A DNA stretch of 15,382 bases from JALORV01 sp035255845 (lineage in GTDB: Bacteria; Pseudomonadota; Gammaproteobacteria; Burkholderiales; Burkholderiaceae_F): positions 1 through 15,382 of the forward strand of contig DATEZE010000336.1 of assembly GCA_035255845.1 (NCBI GenBank), read 5' to 3'. Both the position numbers and the translations under genes were made by a program. How positions within the stretch are numbered: the stretch's first letter is position 1; every line of letters begins with the position of its first letter. The notes beneath the pieces were generated by a model. That model saw only the letters and a program-made list of their open reading frames with translations. It did no database searches and was not told where the DNA came from. Shown here piece after piece: positions 1 to 9,005 of the stretch.

Positions 1-3000
1 AATTCAATGCCTGAGCCGCTCTCATTCTTGCTGTCATACGCAACTACGTGAGCGGCCCACAGGGACTCATCTCTGGCCGATCGCGGTCGGCGCGTCGCGA
101 AGAGTCCGTTGACTTGGGCCACATATTCCGTTTGCACGAAAAGGTTGGAGAAGGCGGGATGGGCCTCGTCGGACGCAGGCGTTGCAAGGACGATCTCCGC
201 GTACGAGGTGATTTCTATTTCGCGTGGCCGCGATCCGGTGTTCTTCAGCGTCACGCGCCGAATCTCGACGTCATCGTCGGCCGCAACCATGATCTCCATT
301 GAAGATTCGATGCCGGCGTCGGCGCGCAGGATGCGCACGCGGTCCTCGGTGAACTCGGCCTCGTAATGAACCGGCTCAACGCACACTGGCTGATACCCGG
401 CTGACCACAGGTACCCGCTCGCCCGATCGCGCAGGTAAAGATACGTGCCCCAGCAGTCGCGGGTCGCGTCCTCGCGCCAGCGCGTGACCGCAAGGTCGCG
501 CCAGTGGCTGTACCCGGATCCTGCCGCCGTGACCATCACGCTGTAGCGGCCGTTTGAAAGCAACTGTGTCGACGGCGGCACGGCATGCGGTGAATTGACG
601 CGGCGATCGAGCGGGCCCGCCGTTGAGCTTGCGATCGCCGGCGTGGCCCGATCGGAGCGCGGCGGCGCAAGCGTGACATCACGTTGCGCGGTTTCCTGCA
701 ACAGCAACTCGGTCGCCTGCACCATCGGTATGCGGTGGAAGCGGTGCCGTATCTCGCCACCGAGGGTCGCGTTGGCCAGGGCGACCAGCGTCATTCCCTG
801 GTGGTGCGCCATGTACGCGCGCACGATCGCGACATCTTTCGACTTCGGCAACCGGCTGGCGGTGAAATCGAGCGCTTCATAGAATCCGTAGCGGCCCAAG
901 CCACCGGCTTCGGTCAGGCGCTCGAAGTTCAACACGGCTGACTTGGCGTCGTACATGGCCGCGAGTGCGGTCGCGTAGGGAGCGACGACAGTGTCCTTTC
1001 CCAAGCCCCGCTTCAAACCGAGTCCGGGGACGCCGAAGTTCGAGTACTGGTACGTGAGGTGGATATCGCGTACGTTGTAGGCCGACTCGGAAATGCCCCA
1101 CGGTATGTTGCGCTCACGACCGAAATTGATGTGCCGGACAATGACACGACGCAAGGTCGTTTCGAGCAGGCTGCCGTGCGGCGTATCCATCAGCAGAGAC
1201 GGCATCAGGTATTCGAACATCGATCCTGACCATGACACCAGCGCCGCGCCACCGTCGACCGGAACGAGCGCGCGGCCGAGTCGAAACCAGTGTGCGGCGG
1301 GAACCTCGCGCTTCGCAATCGTGACGAAACTCGTGAGCCTTGCTTCGGACGCAAGCAGGTCGTAACAACCAAGGTCGAGCCGGGCTTCTTCGACCAGGTA
1401 GCCGATCGAGAAGAGATCACGCGTCTCGTCGTAAAGAAAGCGGAAATCCATTTCGTCGAACAGCTGGCGGGCCCGGCGCGAGAGCGTTCGCAAGCGATCG
1501 GCGAGTTCCTCGACTGCCTCCCGTGAACGCTCGACTGCGACGGACTCCCTGTCTGCGAGGGGACTGGTCGCAGATGACGCGGCGCTGTCGGTATCCGGTC
1601 CGCTCGGCTCGTCGCGCTCGAGCGCGTGCAGCCAGGGCACAAGCTCGAGCTGCTCGCGGCGCTGCCCGCGAATGTTCGAGTGCAGTGCTTCGGCCCAGAG
1701 CATCGCCTCCCGCAATTCGCCGGTGCTGGTCTCGCTGTCCAGCGTCTTGACAATGTCCAGCAGATCGGAGGCGGCGTCCTCGAGCGATTCCAATCGTTGA
1801 GCGCGATCAGCGAGCGACTGCGGGCTGGTTGCGAGCAGGACCTGCAACCGCCGCAATGCCTCGTGCAGCTGGTCGAAGCCGACCCCGGCGGCGCCACGAC
1901 TTTCGTCAGCCAGCGCGAGCGAGCGTCGCAGCAACTCCACTTCATCGGCGATCCCCGCCAACGCACGTTCCTGGGTCAGCGGCCGATCGAGCGCCTCATT
2001 GCATGCTTGCGCGACCAGCAGCAGCATTGCGGCCAGGTTGCCGCTGTCGACCGTCGACACGTACCTAGGTTCGAGCCCGCGCAGGGTCAGCGTGTCGATC
2101 CAATTCAGAAAATGGCCATGATGACGCGGCAGAGCGTCCATGCCGTCCAGGGTTGCCTCCAGACGACTTACCATCTCGTGCAGACCGATCCAGCCAAAAT
2201 CGCGCGCGGCGACGACGGAGAGCAGATACAGCCCGAAGTTGGTCGGTGAGCTGCGATAAGCAATGACCGGTTCCGGTTCCTCCTGGAAGTTGTCAGGCGG
2301 CAGGAAGTGATTTTCCTTGTTCACAAAGGTCGCGAAGTACAGCCATGTACGGCGAGCGATCAGTCGTAGCGCAACGACATCGGCGAACTCGACGGTTCCA
2401 GCCGCTTCGCGCTTGTACGGCGTGCTGATCCTCCAAGCGACCAGGGGCGCCACTAACCACAGGGCAAGAAATGGCAGTGCCCACCAGAATCGGCCGGGAT
2501 CAGTGGCGAACACAGCGCCGCCCACCGCGATGACGATCACCATGGCGGGCAGCATGCCTTCGACGAAGCTGAGGCCGGACAGGCGCGCCGCTGCCTGCAC
2601 CTGTGCACTGGTGTTCCACTCAAGCAGATTGCGGTGTCTCGCCAGACGCACCAGAGTGCGCAAGATCGCATCGCCGGTAAGCCAGGCGTGGTGTGCGAGC
2701 AGCGCAAGGTTCACGGCAGCCCGTGTGACCGCCGACACGAAATCCGCCCTCAGGCTCCGCAGCCAGTAGCTGCGATCGAGGTTGGGCTGCGGCACCAGGC
2801 GTTCGAGCAGTGGCAGCAATTGCGGAAGCAGCAGCGCGCCGACTGCTAGGCCGATCCACGGTCCGGGCGCAATCGCCGGAATCAGCCAGCTGACCACCAG
2901 CATCAGGAACATTGCCGGCGCCGACAGGGAGCGGCGCAGGTTCTCGATCATTTTCCACCGCGCCAGCGCCGAAGTGATGCGCCAGTACCGACCGGAGATC

Positions 3001-5339
3001 CAGGGCAGCAGTTGCCAGTCACCTCGCACCCAGCGGTGTGAACGCATGTCCGCGACACCGGTGTGTGACGGAAACTCTTCGAACAGTTCGACATCGCTGA
3101 CAAATCCGCAGCGCGCGAAGGTGCCTTCCAGAAGATCATGACTGAGGATTGCGTTCTCGGGTGTCTGCCCGGCGAGTGAGGCCTCAAACGCATCTACGTC
3201 GTACAGGCCTTTGCCGGTAAAGGTGCCTTCGCCGAACAGGTCCTGATTGATGTCGAACACCTGGAACGTGTATGGGTCGACGCCAGCATTCCCTGAAAAT
3301 AGCTGCTGAAAGCGCGTCCCGCCGATGCGTGTAGGCAGCGCTGGGGTGATGCGCGGTTGCAGGATTCCGTAGCCTTGCACGACTCGGCCGCTCGGGTCGA
3401 ACTGCGGCCGGTTCAGCGGGTGTACAAGAGTGCCGACCAGTTCAGCTGCGGCACCGATTGGCAGGATCGTGTCGGCGTCAAGCGTTAGGACGAAGCGCAC
3501 CCCGGCAGGCGGCTCGACAAAATGTACATCGGCGAGGAATGACGTGTCGCGCGCGCCGCGCAGCAGACGATTGAATTCATGCAGCTTGCCGCGCTTGCGC
3601 TCCCACCCCATCCACCGGGACTGCGCGGGATTCCACAAACGACGGCGATGAAACAGGTAGAAGCGCGGGTGGCTCGCCGAAGTTTCATCCACTCTGGAGC
3701 GATAGCGGCTGTTCAGCTTTTCTATGGCCGCGACTGCGTAGTCGTACTGCGCGCGATCGTTTGGCAAATGCTCACTGTCGGCGTCGGCCCAGTCGGTGAG
3801 CAGCGCGAAATAGAGCTCACCCGGGCGGCTGGACAGATACCGTATTTCGAGCTGATGAACTTGTTCATCGATGGATTCGTCGCTGCCGAGGAGGGTCGGC
3901 ACGACCACGAAGGTTCGCATCGACGCGGCTATACCCTCGGAAAGATCCAGTCGCGGCAGATGGCGAGGTGCAACGGCTATGCCAACTAGACGATTCACGA
4001 CCGTGACAGCGATATCCGAGGCAGGGAAGAGCGCCAGTGCTGCAAGCAGCGCCACAAAGCCGGATTCGCCGCCTGCATTCGTGCTCGCGGTCAGCACGAT
4101 GGCGAGCAGGCCGAAAGTCACAAGCAAGATCGCCCCAAGGTAAAGCGGCAGCGCGATTGCGAGCGCGGCACGGAAAAGCTGCCGCGCAATCGGAACTCTG
4201 TATCCAATCTCGCGCTCGAAATCGGCCCGCCCGTCATTGATCAGGTAGTACCCGGCGTCGCGCAGACGCGCATTGGCCACGTCAGCCTCTGCGGCGCGGT
4301 TGACTGCCACCTGCGCAACCTCGACTTCTGTCAGCGGAGCCCTTCGCGCGAGTTCTTCGACCGCGTGGCGATAGCGGTCCCGGGTGATGAAGTCCATGCT
4401 GGAGTAGAGCGGCGCCGCGCACAGCGCGTGGTGGACTTGGCTCGCTGCCTCGACGAACTGTTGCCATTCGAACGAAGAGATCTGCCGCAGGCTGGTGATC
4501 AGGTTGCGCACCGAAAGATCAGCCGCTGTTTGCCGGTCGACCTCGAGCCGAACGACTTCTTCAGGGTTGGTGCCCTCCTTGGCTAGGCGTTCGGTCAGCG
4601 CCAACAGCGCGGGCGCAGCCACCGCGTCGGCGTACCGCAAGCGCTGATAGAGCTGGGCGGCTGAGGCGCGCGGGAGCGGAAAGTCCGCGGCAAACGGCCA
4701 GCTCGGCTCGTTCGACAGGCCGCTGGCGCCGAGCCCGAGCAGTTCATCAGCAAAACGATCAGCCAGTTCGCGGCCGTCGATCGATTCGACGATGCGGGCC
4801 GCCAGACGCCGCAGGTTCTCGATCATCACGATGCGCAGCATGATCGGCAGCGCCCATATCTCGGCCAGCGTCAACGGCTGGACGCGCTGGTATGCAACGA
4901 CGAACCGATGCAGAAGGCCGGAGTCAAAATGGCTGTCGGTATGCGCGGTGAACGCCCACGCGATGCCGTAGATGCGGGGCAGCCCGATCAATGGACCGCT
5001 GTCGAGCGCGGGCAACTCACGGAAGAAACCGGACGTCAGCAGAGAGCGGATGTCGCGGATCTGCTCTTCAACGATGTGGAAGTTGTTGAGCAGCCATTCG
5101 GCGGCCGGCGTGATCGAGCTCTGCTTGTCGACGGCGACGGCAATTGCCTCGTAGGCACCGACCAGCACCCGCTCATTGTCGGCGCTGCGCCGGGCGAAAC
5201 CGAACCAGGGCAGGCGTAGATCCCCGGTCGTCTGTGCTTCTGCAAGACTCTCGGCGTGTTGTTCGAGCCGTTCCGGGCTGAACACTTCGGCCCACAGTGG
5301 CTCATCGCGTGCCCCCCAACCCTGAGGCCTCGACAGCAC
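1..5339 (-). CDS. ndvB: Cyclic beta-1,2-glucan synthase (NdvB/ChvB type), 3' end beyond the left edge
   Basis: This inner-membrane enzyme makes cyclic beta-1,2-glucans from UDP-glucose for export to the periplasm. The frame is open from the left edge to about 5555 with no stop. Counting from the GTG at 5339, I see membrane segments near residues 386-455. A GT84-type glycosyltransferase domain follows, with DAD at 621-623 (context LTLDADTILP) and HRW at 768-770 (RSHRWVRGDWQLLPW). More membrane segments lie at about 806-838 and 927-970. A glycoamylase-like domain (YQYSNFGVPGLG, then AYMAHHQGM at 1508-1516) comes next. The GH94/Glyco_transf_36 region starts with SGYSHWRDLAVTRW and reaches HPAFSNLFVQTE before the edge. 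Family members are about 2,800 residues, so roughly 1,000 are missing here; the GH94 part controls chain length. The start is uncertain: no ATG or TTG lies between the upstream stop and residue 1, and the GTG has no clear ribosome binding site. A CTG at 5375, six bases after AGGG, is an alternative. Family assignment is very secure. Confidence 0.93.
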   Translation of the reverse strand, partial: MLSRPQGWGARDEPLWAEVFSPERLEQHAESLAEAQTTGDLRLPWFGFARRSADNERVLVGAYEAIAVAVDKQSSITPAAEWLLNNFHIVEEQIRDIRSLLTSGFFRELPALDSGPLIGLPRIYGIAWAFTAHTDSHFDSGLLHRFVVAYQRVQPLTLAEIWALPIMLRIVMIENLRRLAARIVESIDGRELADRFADELLGLGASGLSNEPSWPFAADFPLPRASAAQLYQRLRYADAVAAPALLALTERLAKEGTNPEEVVRLEVDRQTAADLSVRNLITSLRQISSFEWQQFVEAASQVHHALCAAPLYSSMDFITRDRYRHAVEELARRAPLTEVEVAQVAVNRAAEADVANARLRDAGYYLINDGRADFEREIGYRVPIARQLFRAALAIALPLYLGAILLVTFGLLAIVLTASTNAGGESGFVALLAALALFPASDIAVTVVNRLVGIAVAPRHLPRLDLSEGIAASMRTFVVVPTLLGSDESIDEQVHQLEIRYLSSRPGELYFALLTDWADADSEHLPNDRAQYDYAVAAIEKLNSRYRSRVDETSASHPRFYLFHRRRLWNPAQSRWMGWERKRGKLHEFNRLLRGARDTSFLADVHFVEPPAGVRFVLTLDADTILPIGAAAELVGTLVHPLNRPQFDPSGRVVQGYGILQPRITPALPTRIGGTRFQQLFSGNAGVDPYTFQVFDINQDLFGEGTFTGKGLYDVDAFEASLAGQTPENAILSHDLLEGTFARCGFVSDVELFEEFPSHTGVADMRSHRWVRGDWQLLPWISGRYWRITSALARWKMIENLRRSLSAPAMFLMLVVSWLIPAIAPGPWIGLAVGALLLPQLLPLLERLVPQPNLDRSYWLRSLRADFVSAVTRAAVNLALLAHHAWLTGDAILRTLVRLARHRNLLEWNTSAQVQAAARLSGLSFVEGMLPAMVIVIAVGGAVFATDPGRFWWALPFLALWLVAPLVAWRISTPYKREAAGTVEFADVVALRLIARRTWLYFATFVNKENHFLPPDNFQEEPEPVIAYRSSPTNFGLYLLSVVAARDFGWIGLHEMVSRLEATLDGMDALPRHHGHFLNWIDTLTLRGLEPRYVSTVDSGNLAAMLLLVAQACNEALDRPLTQERALAGIADEVELLRRSLALADESRGAAGVGFDQLHEALRRLQVLLATSPQSLADRAQRLESLEDAASDLLDIVKTLDSETSTGELREAMLWAEALHSNIRGQRREQLELVPWLHALERDEPSGPDTDSAASSATSPLADRESVAVERSREAVEELADRLRTLSRRARQLFDEMDFRFLYDETRDLFSIGYLVEEARLDLGCYDLLASEARLTSFVTIAKREVPAAHWFRLGRALVPVDGGAALVSWSGSMFEYLMPSLLMDTPHGSLLETTLRRVIVRHINFGRERNIPWGISESAYNVRDIHLTYQYSNFGVPGLGLKRGLGKDTVVAPYATALAAMYDAKSAVLNFERLTEAGGLGRYGFYEALDFTASRLPKSKDVAIVRAYMAHHQGMTLVALANATLGGEIRHRFHRIPMVQATELLLQETAQRDVTLAPPRSDRATPAIASSTAGPLDRRVNSPHAVPPSTQLLSNGRYSVMVTAAGSGYSHWRDLAVTRWREDATRDCWGTYLYLRDRASGYLWSAGYQPVCVEPVHYEAEFTEDRVRILRADAGIESSMEIMVAADDDVEIRRVTLKNTGSRPREIEITSYAEIVLATPASDEAHPAFSNLFVQTEYVAQVNGLFATRRPRSARDESLWAAHVVAYDSKNESGSGIE

Positions 5340-5555
5340 ATAGAGCCAATTCGACAGATAACGGTAGAAGTTCAGCGCTTGCCCTGAGAAGATTGATCGA
5401 ATGCTTGCTGATGCCGTGTCACTTGGCTGTCGGGCGTCTACAACCGTCCTCGCATTTCCTGGCGGCCGCTCCCCGTGGTCTTTGGCCTTGGGTGCATTAG
5501 CGTTGACGAACGGCTGCGAAACTGGACGATATGCCGGTCGCGAGAATTGTTCGCG
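5340..5555 (-). other. In-frame gap between propeller stop and glucan synthase, start unresolved
   Basis: These 216 bases separate the TGA of the propeller gene from the first usual start (GTG 5339) of the glucan synthase. They carry no stop in the synthase frame and no ATG, GTG or TTG. The last dozen codons before the GTG (ALNFYRYLSNWLY) look protein-like, with aromatic residues. The earlier codons have weaker third-position GC. In another frame, ATG 5497 opens a 19-codon reading frame that ends at 5438; it has no clear ribosome binding site. I see no terminator, so the two genes may be cotranscribed. Confidence 0.5.
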
Positions 5556-6803
5556 TCACCTTAGATTGCCGGTGTGACCCAGCGAGTACCGGCCCGGCTG
5601 CGGCCACACGGTCAGGCCGTGCGGCTCTTTTCCCACCGGAATGATCTTCACGTCGCCGTTGCTCGTGTCGAACACATACACGACATTGTCGTAGCGGCCC
5701 GATAACCACAGCCACTTGCCGTCGGCACTGACGTTGCCCATATCCGGACTGCCGCCGCCGGGGATCAGCCAGTTCGCCTCGACCTTCCGGGTCGCGAAGT
5801 CGATCACCGACACGCCGCCCTTGCCCTTCGGCAGGCCGTGGATCTTGTTCGATCCGCGGTTGGCGACGTACAGCTTCTTCCCGTCGCGACTGGGATACAG
5901 ACCGTGCGTGCCTTTGCCGGTTTCGATGAAGCCGACCTGGCGGAATGTTTCGCCGTCGACCACGTGCACGCCGTCGGCCATCATGTCGGCAACGTAGAAG
6001 AGCTTGCCATCCGGCGATGCCCGGATATCTTGCGGCATGCCCTTCCAGGTCGTGCAGATTTCCTGGTCCCTGCCATCAGGTCCCTTGACGATCTTGATCG
6101 GGCGGCCAGGCTGGATCACCTGCGTATAGCCGAGCACCTTGCGGTTCACGAGGTCGATCTTCGCCACGGTGCCGGAGAATTCGCAGGTGAAGATCGCGAA
6201 CCTGCCGTCGATCGAGAAGTCGGCGTGGTTGATGCCGGCGCACTGCGGAACCGGGATCGAGTACTGCGGTTTCATCGTCACGGGATCGCGAAAGTCGAGC
6301 CGCTTCATTGCCTCGGCGACGACAATCGCGGACTTACCGTCGGGTGAAAAGTACATGTTGTACGGGTCGTCGACGGCGACCGGCTTGCCGGGCTTGCCGG
6401 TCTTCGGGTCGACTGGCGTCAAACTGCCCTTGCTCGTGTTCTCGGCGTTGTTCGCCACCCAGAGCGTGCGCAGGTCCCAGGATGGCACGACGTGCTGCGG
6501 ATTCAGCCCTACATTGAATTTATCGACGACCTTGAAGGTCGCCGGGTCGATCACGTAGACGTCGTTCGACTGGATGTGCGGCACGTATACGCGCGGCAGG
6601 TCGTTCGCGAGCGCGGGACTCACCTTGGCGGCGGTGGTCTCGCTGTACAGATTGGCCGGATCGGCTACTGGCGGCATTCCGGGCACCGTCGAAACGGGGG
6701 CAGCGGCCGGAGCCTTCGCCGGGTCCTGCGCGAAGCACGTCATCGAAAATACAAAGGCAAGCGATACCAAACAGAAGTAACGAGCACGAACAACGACGGT
6801 CAC
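5556..6803 (-). CDS. Secreted YVTN/YncE-like beta-propeller protein
   Basis: The 415-residue product starts with a signal peptide (hydrophobic core about residues 8-21, likely cleavage after CFA at 25). An Ala/Pro-rich linker to about residue 60 follows. The rest is a beta-propeller of YVTN-type blades of about 40-45 residues, with recurring patterns such as VYVIDPATFKVV, FSPDGKSAIVV, ASPDGKLFYVAD, SRDGKKLYVANRGSN and SADGKWLWLSG. Such proteins are periplasmic and mostly of unknown function; some resemble the heme d1 domain of cytochrome cd1. I see no heme-binding CxxCH. The start is GTG, supported by AGGAG five bases upstream. It lies 50 bases after the creatininase-like gene, so the two probably share a transcript. 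The C terminus (GRYSLGHTGNLR) ends at TGA in the frame used by the downstream glucan synthase. Fold is secure; the ligand or partner cannot be told. Confidence 0.88.
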   Translation of the reverse strand: MTVVVRARYFCLVSLAFVFSMTCFAQDPAKAPAAAPVSTVPGMPPVADPANLYSETTAAKVSPALANDLPRVYVPHIQSNDVYVIDPATFKVVDKFNVGLNPQHVVPSWDLRTLWVANNAENTSKGSLTPVDPKTGKPGKPVAVDDPYNMYFSPDGKSAIVVAEAMKRLDFRDPVTMKPQYSIPVPQCAGINHADFSIDGRFAIFTCEFSGTVAKIDLVNRKVLGYTQVIQPGRPIKIVKGPDGRDQEICTTWKGMPQDIRASPDGKLFYVADMMADGVHVVDGETFRQVGFIETGKGTHGLYPSRDGKKLYVANRGSNKIHGLPKGKGGVSVIDFATRKVEANWLIPGGGSPDMGNVSADGKWLWLSGRYDNVVYVFDTSNGDVKIIPVGKEPHGLTVWPQPGRYSLGHTGNLR

Positions 6804-6808
6804 AACGA

Positions 6809-6813
6809 CTCCT
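6809..6813 (-). promoter_or_regulatory. Ribosome binding site deciding the GTG start of the propeller gene
   Basis: AGGAG on the minus strand lies five bases before GTG 6803 and fixes this non-ATG start. The signal peptide begins directly after it, which agrees. Confidence 0.65.
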
Positions 6814-6853
6814 GAAGTTTGAAAATCCGGCTGCGAAAAATTCTTGGCCTGAG

Positions 6854-7660
6854 TTAGCGGTGGGCCACCGCTGCACGGATGGCTGCCGCAGATTGAGTCA
6901 CGATCATATCGACCCCGGGCTTGCCGAGCTCGGCGCTGGCGCGCCGGGGATCGCCCGAAACACCGGGCAGCGCCGGCGCTTTTTGCGTGGATTGCTGCTC
7001 GACCGGTCGCACGAGCGCCGGGTCGACCGCGAGCGCGAGCGATGTATCAGCGAGGCCGGCATGACGGCCGATCTCGGCATCGCTGTAGCCGCGCTCCCTG
7101 AGGGACTTGTCATAGCCGTCCGTCGCCGCCCGGTAATACTCAACGATCGCATGCGCGCGCACCGGGGAGCCCGCCCATTCGTGATTGAGCTGGCGGGCCA
7201 CGGTCTCGTTGTCCTTCTGGTAATCGCCGCTATCGCCCAGGAACACGATGTCGCGGAATCCGGCGAGCCGGAAGCTGCGCGCCGCCGAATCAAGCACCTT
7301 GCGGTACGCGTCGGCAGGCACCGTGATCGTTCCGGGATAGCGCATGTGCCCCGTCGGCGGGTTGACGCCTCCCTCGGGCACGTAGGCGATAACCGGCGCG
7401 ACCAGCGCGTTGCCAAGCTCTTGCGCGATCCTGCCGGCCAACACCTTCGCGCGCACGTTGTGCTTCCCGAGCACCATGTGCGGCCCGTTCTGCTCGGTGC
7501 CGCCGATCGGTACCAGGATCGTGGTCTTGCCGGCACGGATCGCGCCAGCGAGCTCCGGCGATGTCAGGTCTTCGAGAAATAAGCTCGCGGGCGGCTCGGC
7601 GAGTGCGGTCGCAGGTAGGGCCAGCAGGATGAGGAACAGGGACAACATTGGACGACGCAT
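6854..7660 (-). CDS. Secreted creatininase-family protein with altered metal site
   Basis: The 268-residue product has a signal peptide (residues 1-21, cleavage near ALA/EP), which is unusual because known creatininase-fold amidohydrolases are mostly cytoplasmic. Family landmarks are LVPIGGTEQNGPH at 49-61, GVNPPTGHMRYPGTITV at 98-114, FLGDSGDYQ at 140-148 and HAGLADTS at 200-207. Creatininase uses a Glu-x-His, an Asp 11 residues after that Glu, and a later His and Glu to hold two metals. Here Glu56 is kept, but position 58 is Asn instead of His, position 67 is His instead of Asp, and the NGHGGN-like motif reads LGDSGD. Either another metal arrangement or another reaction is likely; creatinine itself is doubtful as substrate. 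The ATG at 7660 has a weak ribosome binding site. The propeller gene follows 50 bases downstream, so the two exported proteins probably work together. Fold fairly sure, function unknown. Confidence 0.85.
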   Translation of the reverse strand: MRRPMLSLFLILLALPATALAEPPASLFLEDLTSPELAGAIRAGKTTILVPIGGTEQNGPHMVLGKHNVRAKVLAGRIAQELGNALVAPVIAYVPEGGVNPPTGHMRYPGTITVPADAYRKVLDSAARSFRLAGFRDIVFLGDSGDYQKDNETVARQLNHEWAGSPVRAHAIVEYYRAATDGYDKSLRERGYSDAEIGRHAGLADTSLALAVDPALVRPVEQQSTQKAPALPGVSGDPRRASAELGKPGVDMIVTQSAAAIRAAVAHR

Positions 7661-7744
7661 CGGCGCAATTTACCCTGTGTTGAACTGCTGAGATCTCGCA
7701 CTGCCGGCCGCTGCACCTGCCAACTGGCCGACGGCGCACTGCGC

Positions 7745-8452
7745 TTACCGAACGCGAGTGGCGACGACCTGAAACGTGATGTTGACGCGATCCTGAACGG
7801 TGATTGCGCCGCCCAGGATCGAGAACGGCACGATGCCGAACTGGGACTGGTCGATCGCTAGACTGCCCGTCGCCGTTACTTCTTCGCCGGCGCTGCGGAA
7901 TTGCACCGGTGCTTCGATCGACCGGGTGGTTCCGTGCAGCGCAATGGCGACACGCAACGGCTGAGTGCTGCCGCCGGCCGGATGGTCGTTCACCGCGATC
8001 GTCGCGTAGGGATAGCGGTCGCTCTCGAGCACCTTTTCCAGCATATTGCGCCGCGTCCCCGCGATGTCGGCGGCAGAAGGCTGCGTGTCGAGTCCGATCT
8101 CCGACCGCAGCTCGGGCTCGTCGACGACCAGCGCATCAAGAGGAACATAGAGGTCGGCGCGACCCTCGCCCGGAGCGATGAAGCCGGCGACGTCGTGACT
8201 CGAGATCACGTGGTCGTGCCCGAACTTCGTCAGTGAGCCGCCACGCCTGGCGACGATGACCACGAGCGAACGCGCGGGATCGATCCGAAAGACGGGCGAC
8301 CCGCGCGCCGCGATGCCCTGGTAGTACGCCTCTGGAAACTCCGCCGGCTTGGCTGACGTGGCCGGCGGCGGCGCTTCAACCTTGGTCGCGCACGCCGGCA
8401 GCAGCGCGGCGATGACGACGCCCGCCCAAAGAGCGATTCGAAGATTAGCCAA
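7745..8452 (-). CDS. YceI-family lipoprotein
   Basis: The 235-residue product starts with a lipoprotein signal peptide: hydrophobic residues to about 18, then the lipobox LLPAC with the Cys at 21. A Pro/Ala-rich linker follows, and then a YceI lipocalin-like barrel from about residue 55 (FRIDPARSLVVIVARRGG, GHDHVISSHDV) to the C terminus (ITFQVVATRV). YceI proteins bind long isoprenoid chains, including quinones, in the periplasm. This one would be anchored in a membrane. The start is TTG, overlapping the stop of the preceding YceI gene (GTTGGCTAA) by eight bases, so translation is probably coupled. It is the last gene of the b561/YceI operon. It differs clearly from its YceI neighbour, so it is not a recent duplicate. 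The family call is firm. Confidence 0.88.
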   Translation of the reverse strand: MANLRIALWAGVVIAALLPACATKVEAPPPATSAKPAEFPEAYYQGIAARGSPVFRIDPARSLVVIVARRGGSLTKFGHDHVISSHDVAGFIAPGEGRADLYVPLDALVVDEPELRSEIGLDTQPSAADIAGTRRNMLEKVLESDRYPYATIAVNDHPAGGSTQPLRVAIALHGTTRSIEAPVQFRSAGEEVTATGSLAIDQSQFGIVPFSILGGAITVQDRVNITFQVVATRVR

Positions 8453-9005
8453 CTTTGCGCAGCCGTACGCTGAACTTGATCGTCACGTCGGCGCCGATAA
8501 CGCTTGTCGACGCCCACTCGCCCGTGCCGATGCTGAACGGATTGCGCTTGACGACGAACTCGCCGTCCATTTTCGCGGTGTCGCCGGTCTCGGCCCAGAT
8601 AAACGGAACCTCAACGGTTTGCTGCACGCCTTTGAGACTCAGTTGACCGCGCGCGAGGTAGCGGCCGGCTGCGGTTCGCCGAATCTCCGTCGCGTGAAAC
8701 TCCGCCCGGGGAAACTTGGCGAAGTCGAACCATTCGGCTGCACCGATCGCCTTGTTCACATCGGCGCTGTTCATATCGGCGCTGCTGATGACGATCGTGA
8801 CGTCGAGCCGCCCCTCCGTGGGCTTGTCGGCGTCGAAGTGCAACCGCGTGTCGAATTCTTTGAACACTCCGGGCGCGGCAGTTCTTTCATACGTAGCCGC
8901 GAATTCAAGGCGGCTCGTCCCGGCTTCCATCTTCCAGTCGGCCGCCGCTGCCGGACTCGTCACAGAGACGATCACCGCGATGGAAAACAATACGGATCGG
9001 ATCAT
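8445..9005 (-). CDS. yceI: Secreted YceI-family isoprenoid-binding protein
   Basis: The 186-residue product has a signal peptide (MIRSVLFSIAVIVSV, likely cleavage after SPAAA near residue 21) followed by a complete YceI barrel. Typical YceI features are RLEFAATYERTAAPGVFKEF, a conserved KFPRAEF strand after the NSADVNKAIGAAEWFDFA helix, GQLSLKGVQQTVEVPF and the final TIKFSVRLRKV. YceI homologues bind isoprenoid lipids in the periplasm. The ATG overlaps the TGA of the cytochrome b561 gene by four bases (ATGA), a strong sign of translational coupling. A larger reading in the same frame back to 9359 lies inside the cytochrome gene; I rejected it because the signal peptide begins exactly at 9005. 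The b561-YceI pairing is also seen as yceJ-yceI in Escherichia coli. Confidence 0.93.
   Translation of the reverse strand: MIRSVLFSIAVIVSVTSPAAAADWKMEAGTSRLEFAATYERTAAPGVFKEFDTRLHFDADKPTEGRLDVTIVISSADMNSADVNKAIGAAEWFDFAKFPRAEFHATEIRRTAAGRYLARGQLSLKGVQQTVEVPFIWAETGDTAKMDGEFVVKRNPFSIGTGEWASTSVIGADVTIKFSVRLRKVG

Noticed and set aside
1205..1966. Minus-strand 253-codon open frame inside the glucan synthase region
   Set aside because: It is in another frame of the synthase gene, whose own frame gives continuous conserved protein there.
7661..7744. Promoter for the creatininase-like gene (TTGGCA and TAAATT seen on the minus strand)
   Set aside because: The hexamers are not at a usual spacing from each other, so no promoter can be supported.
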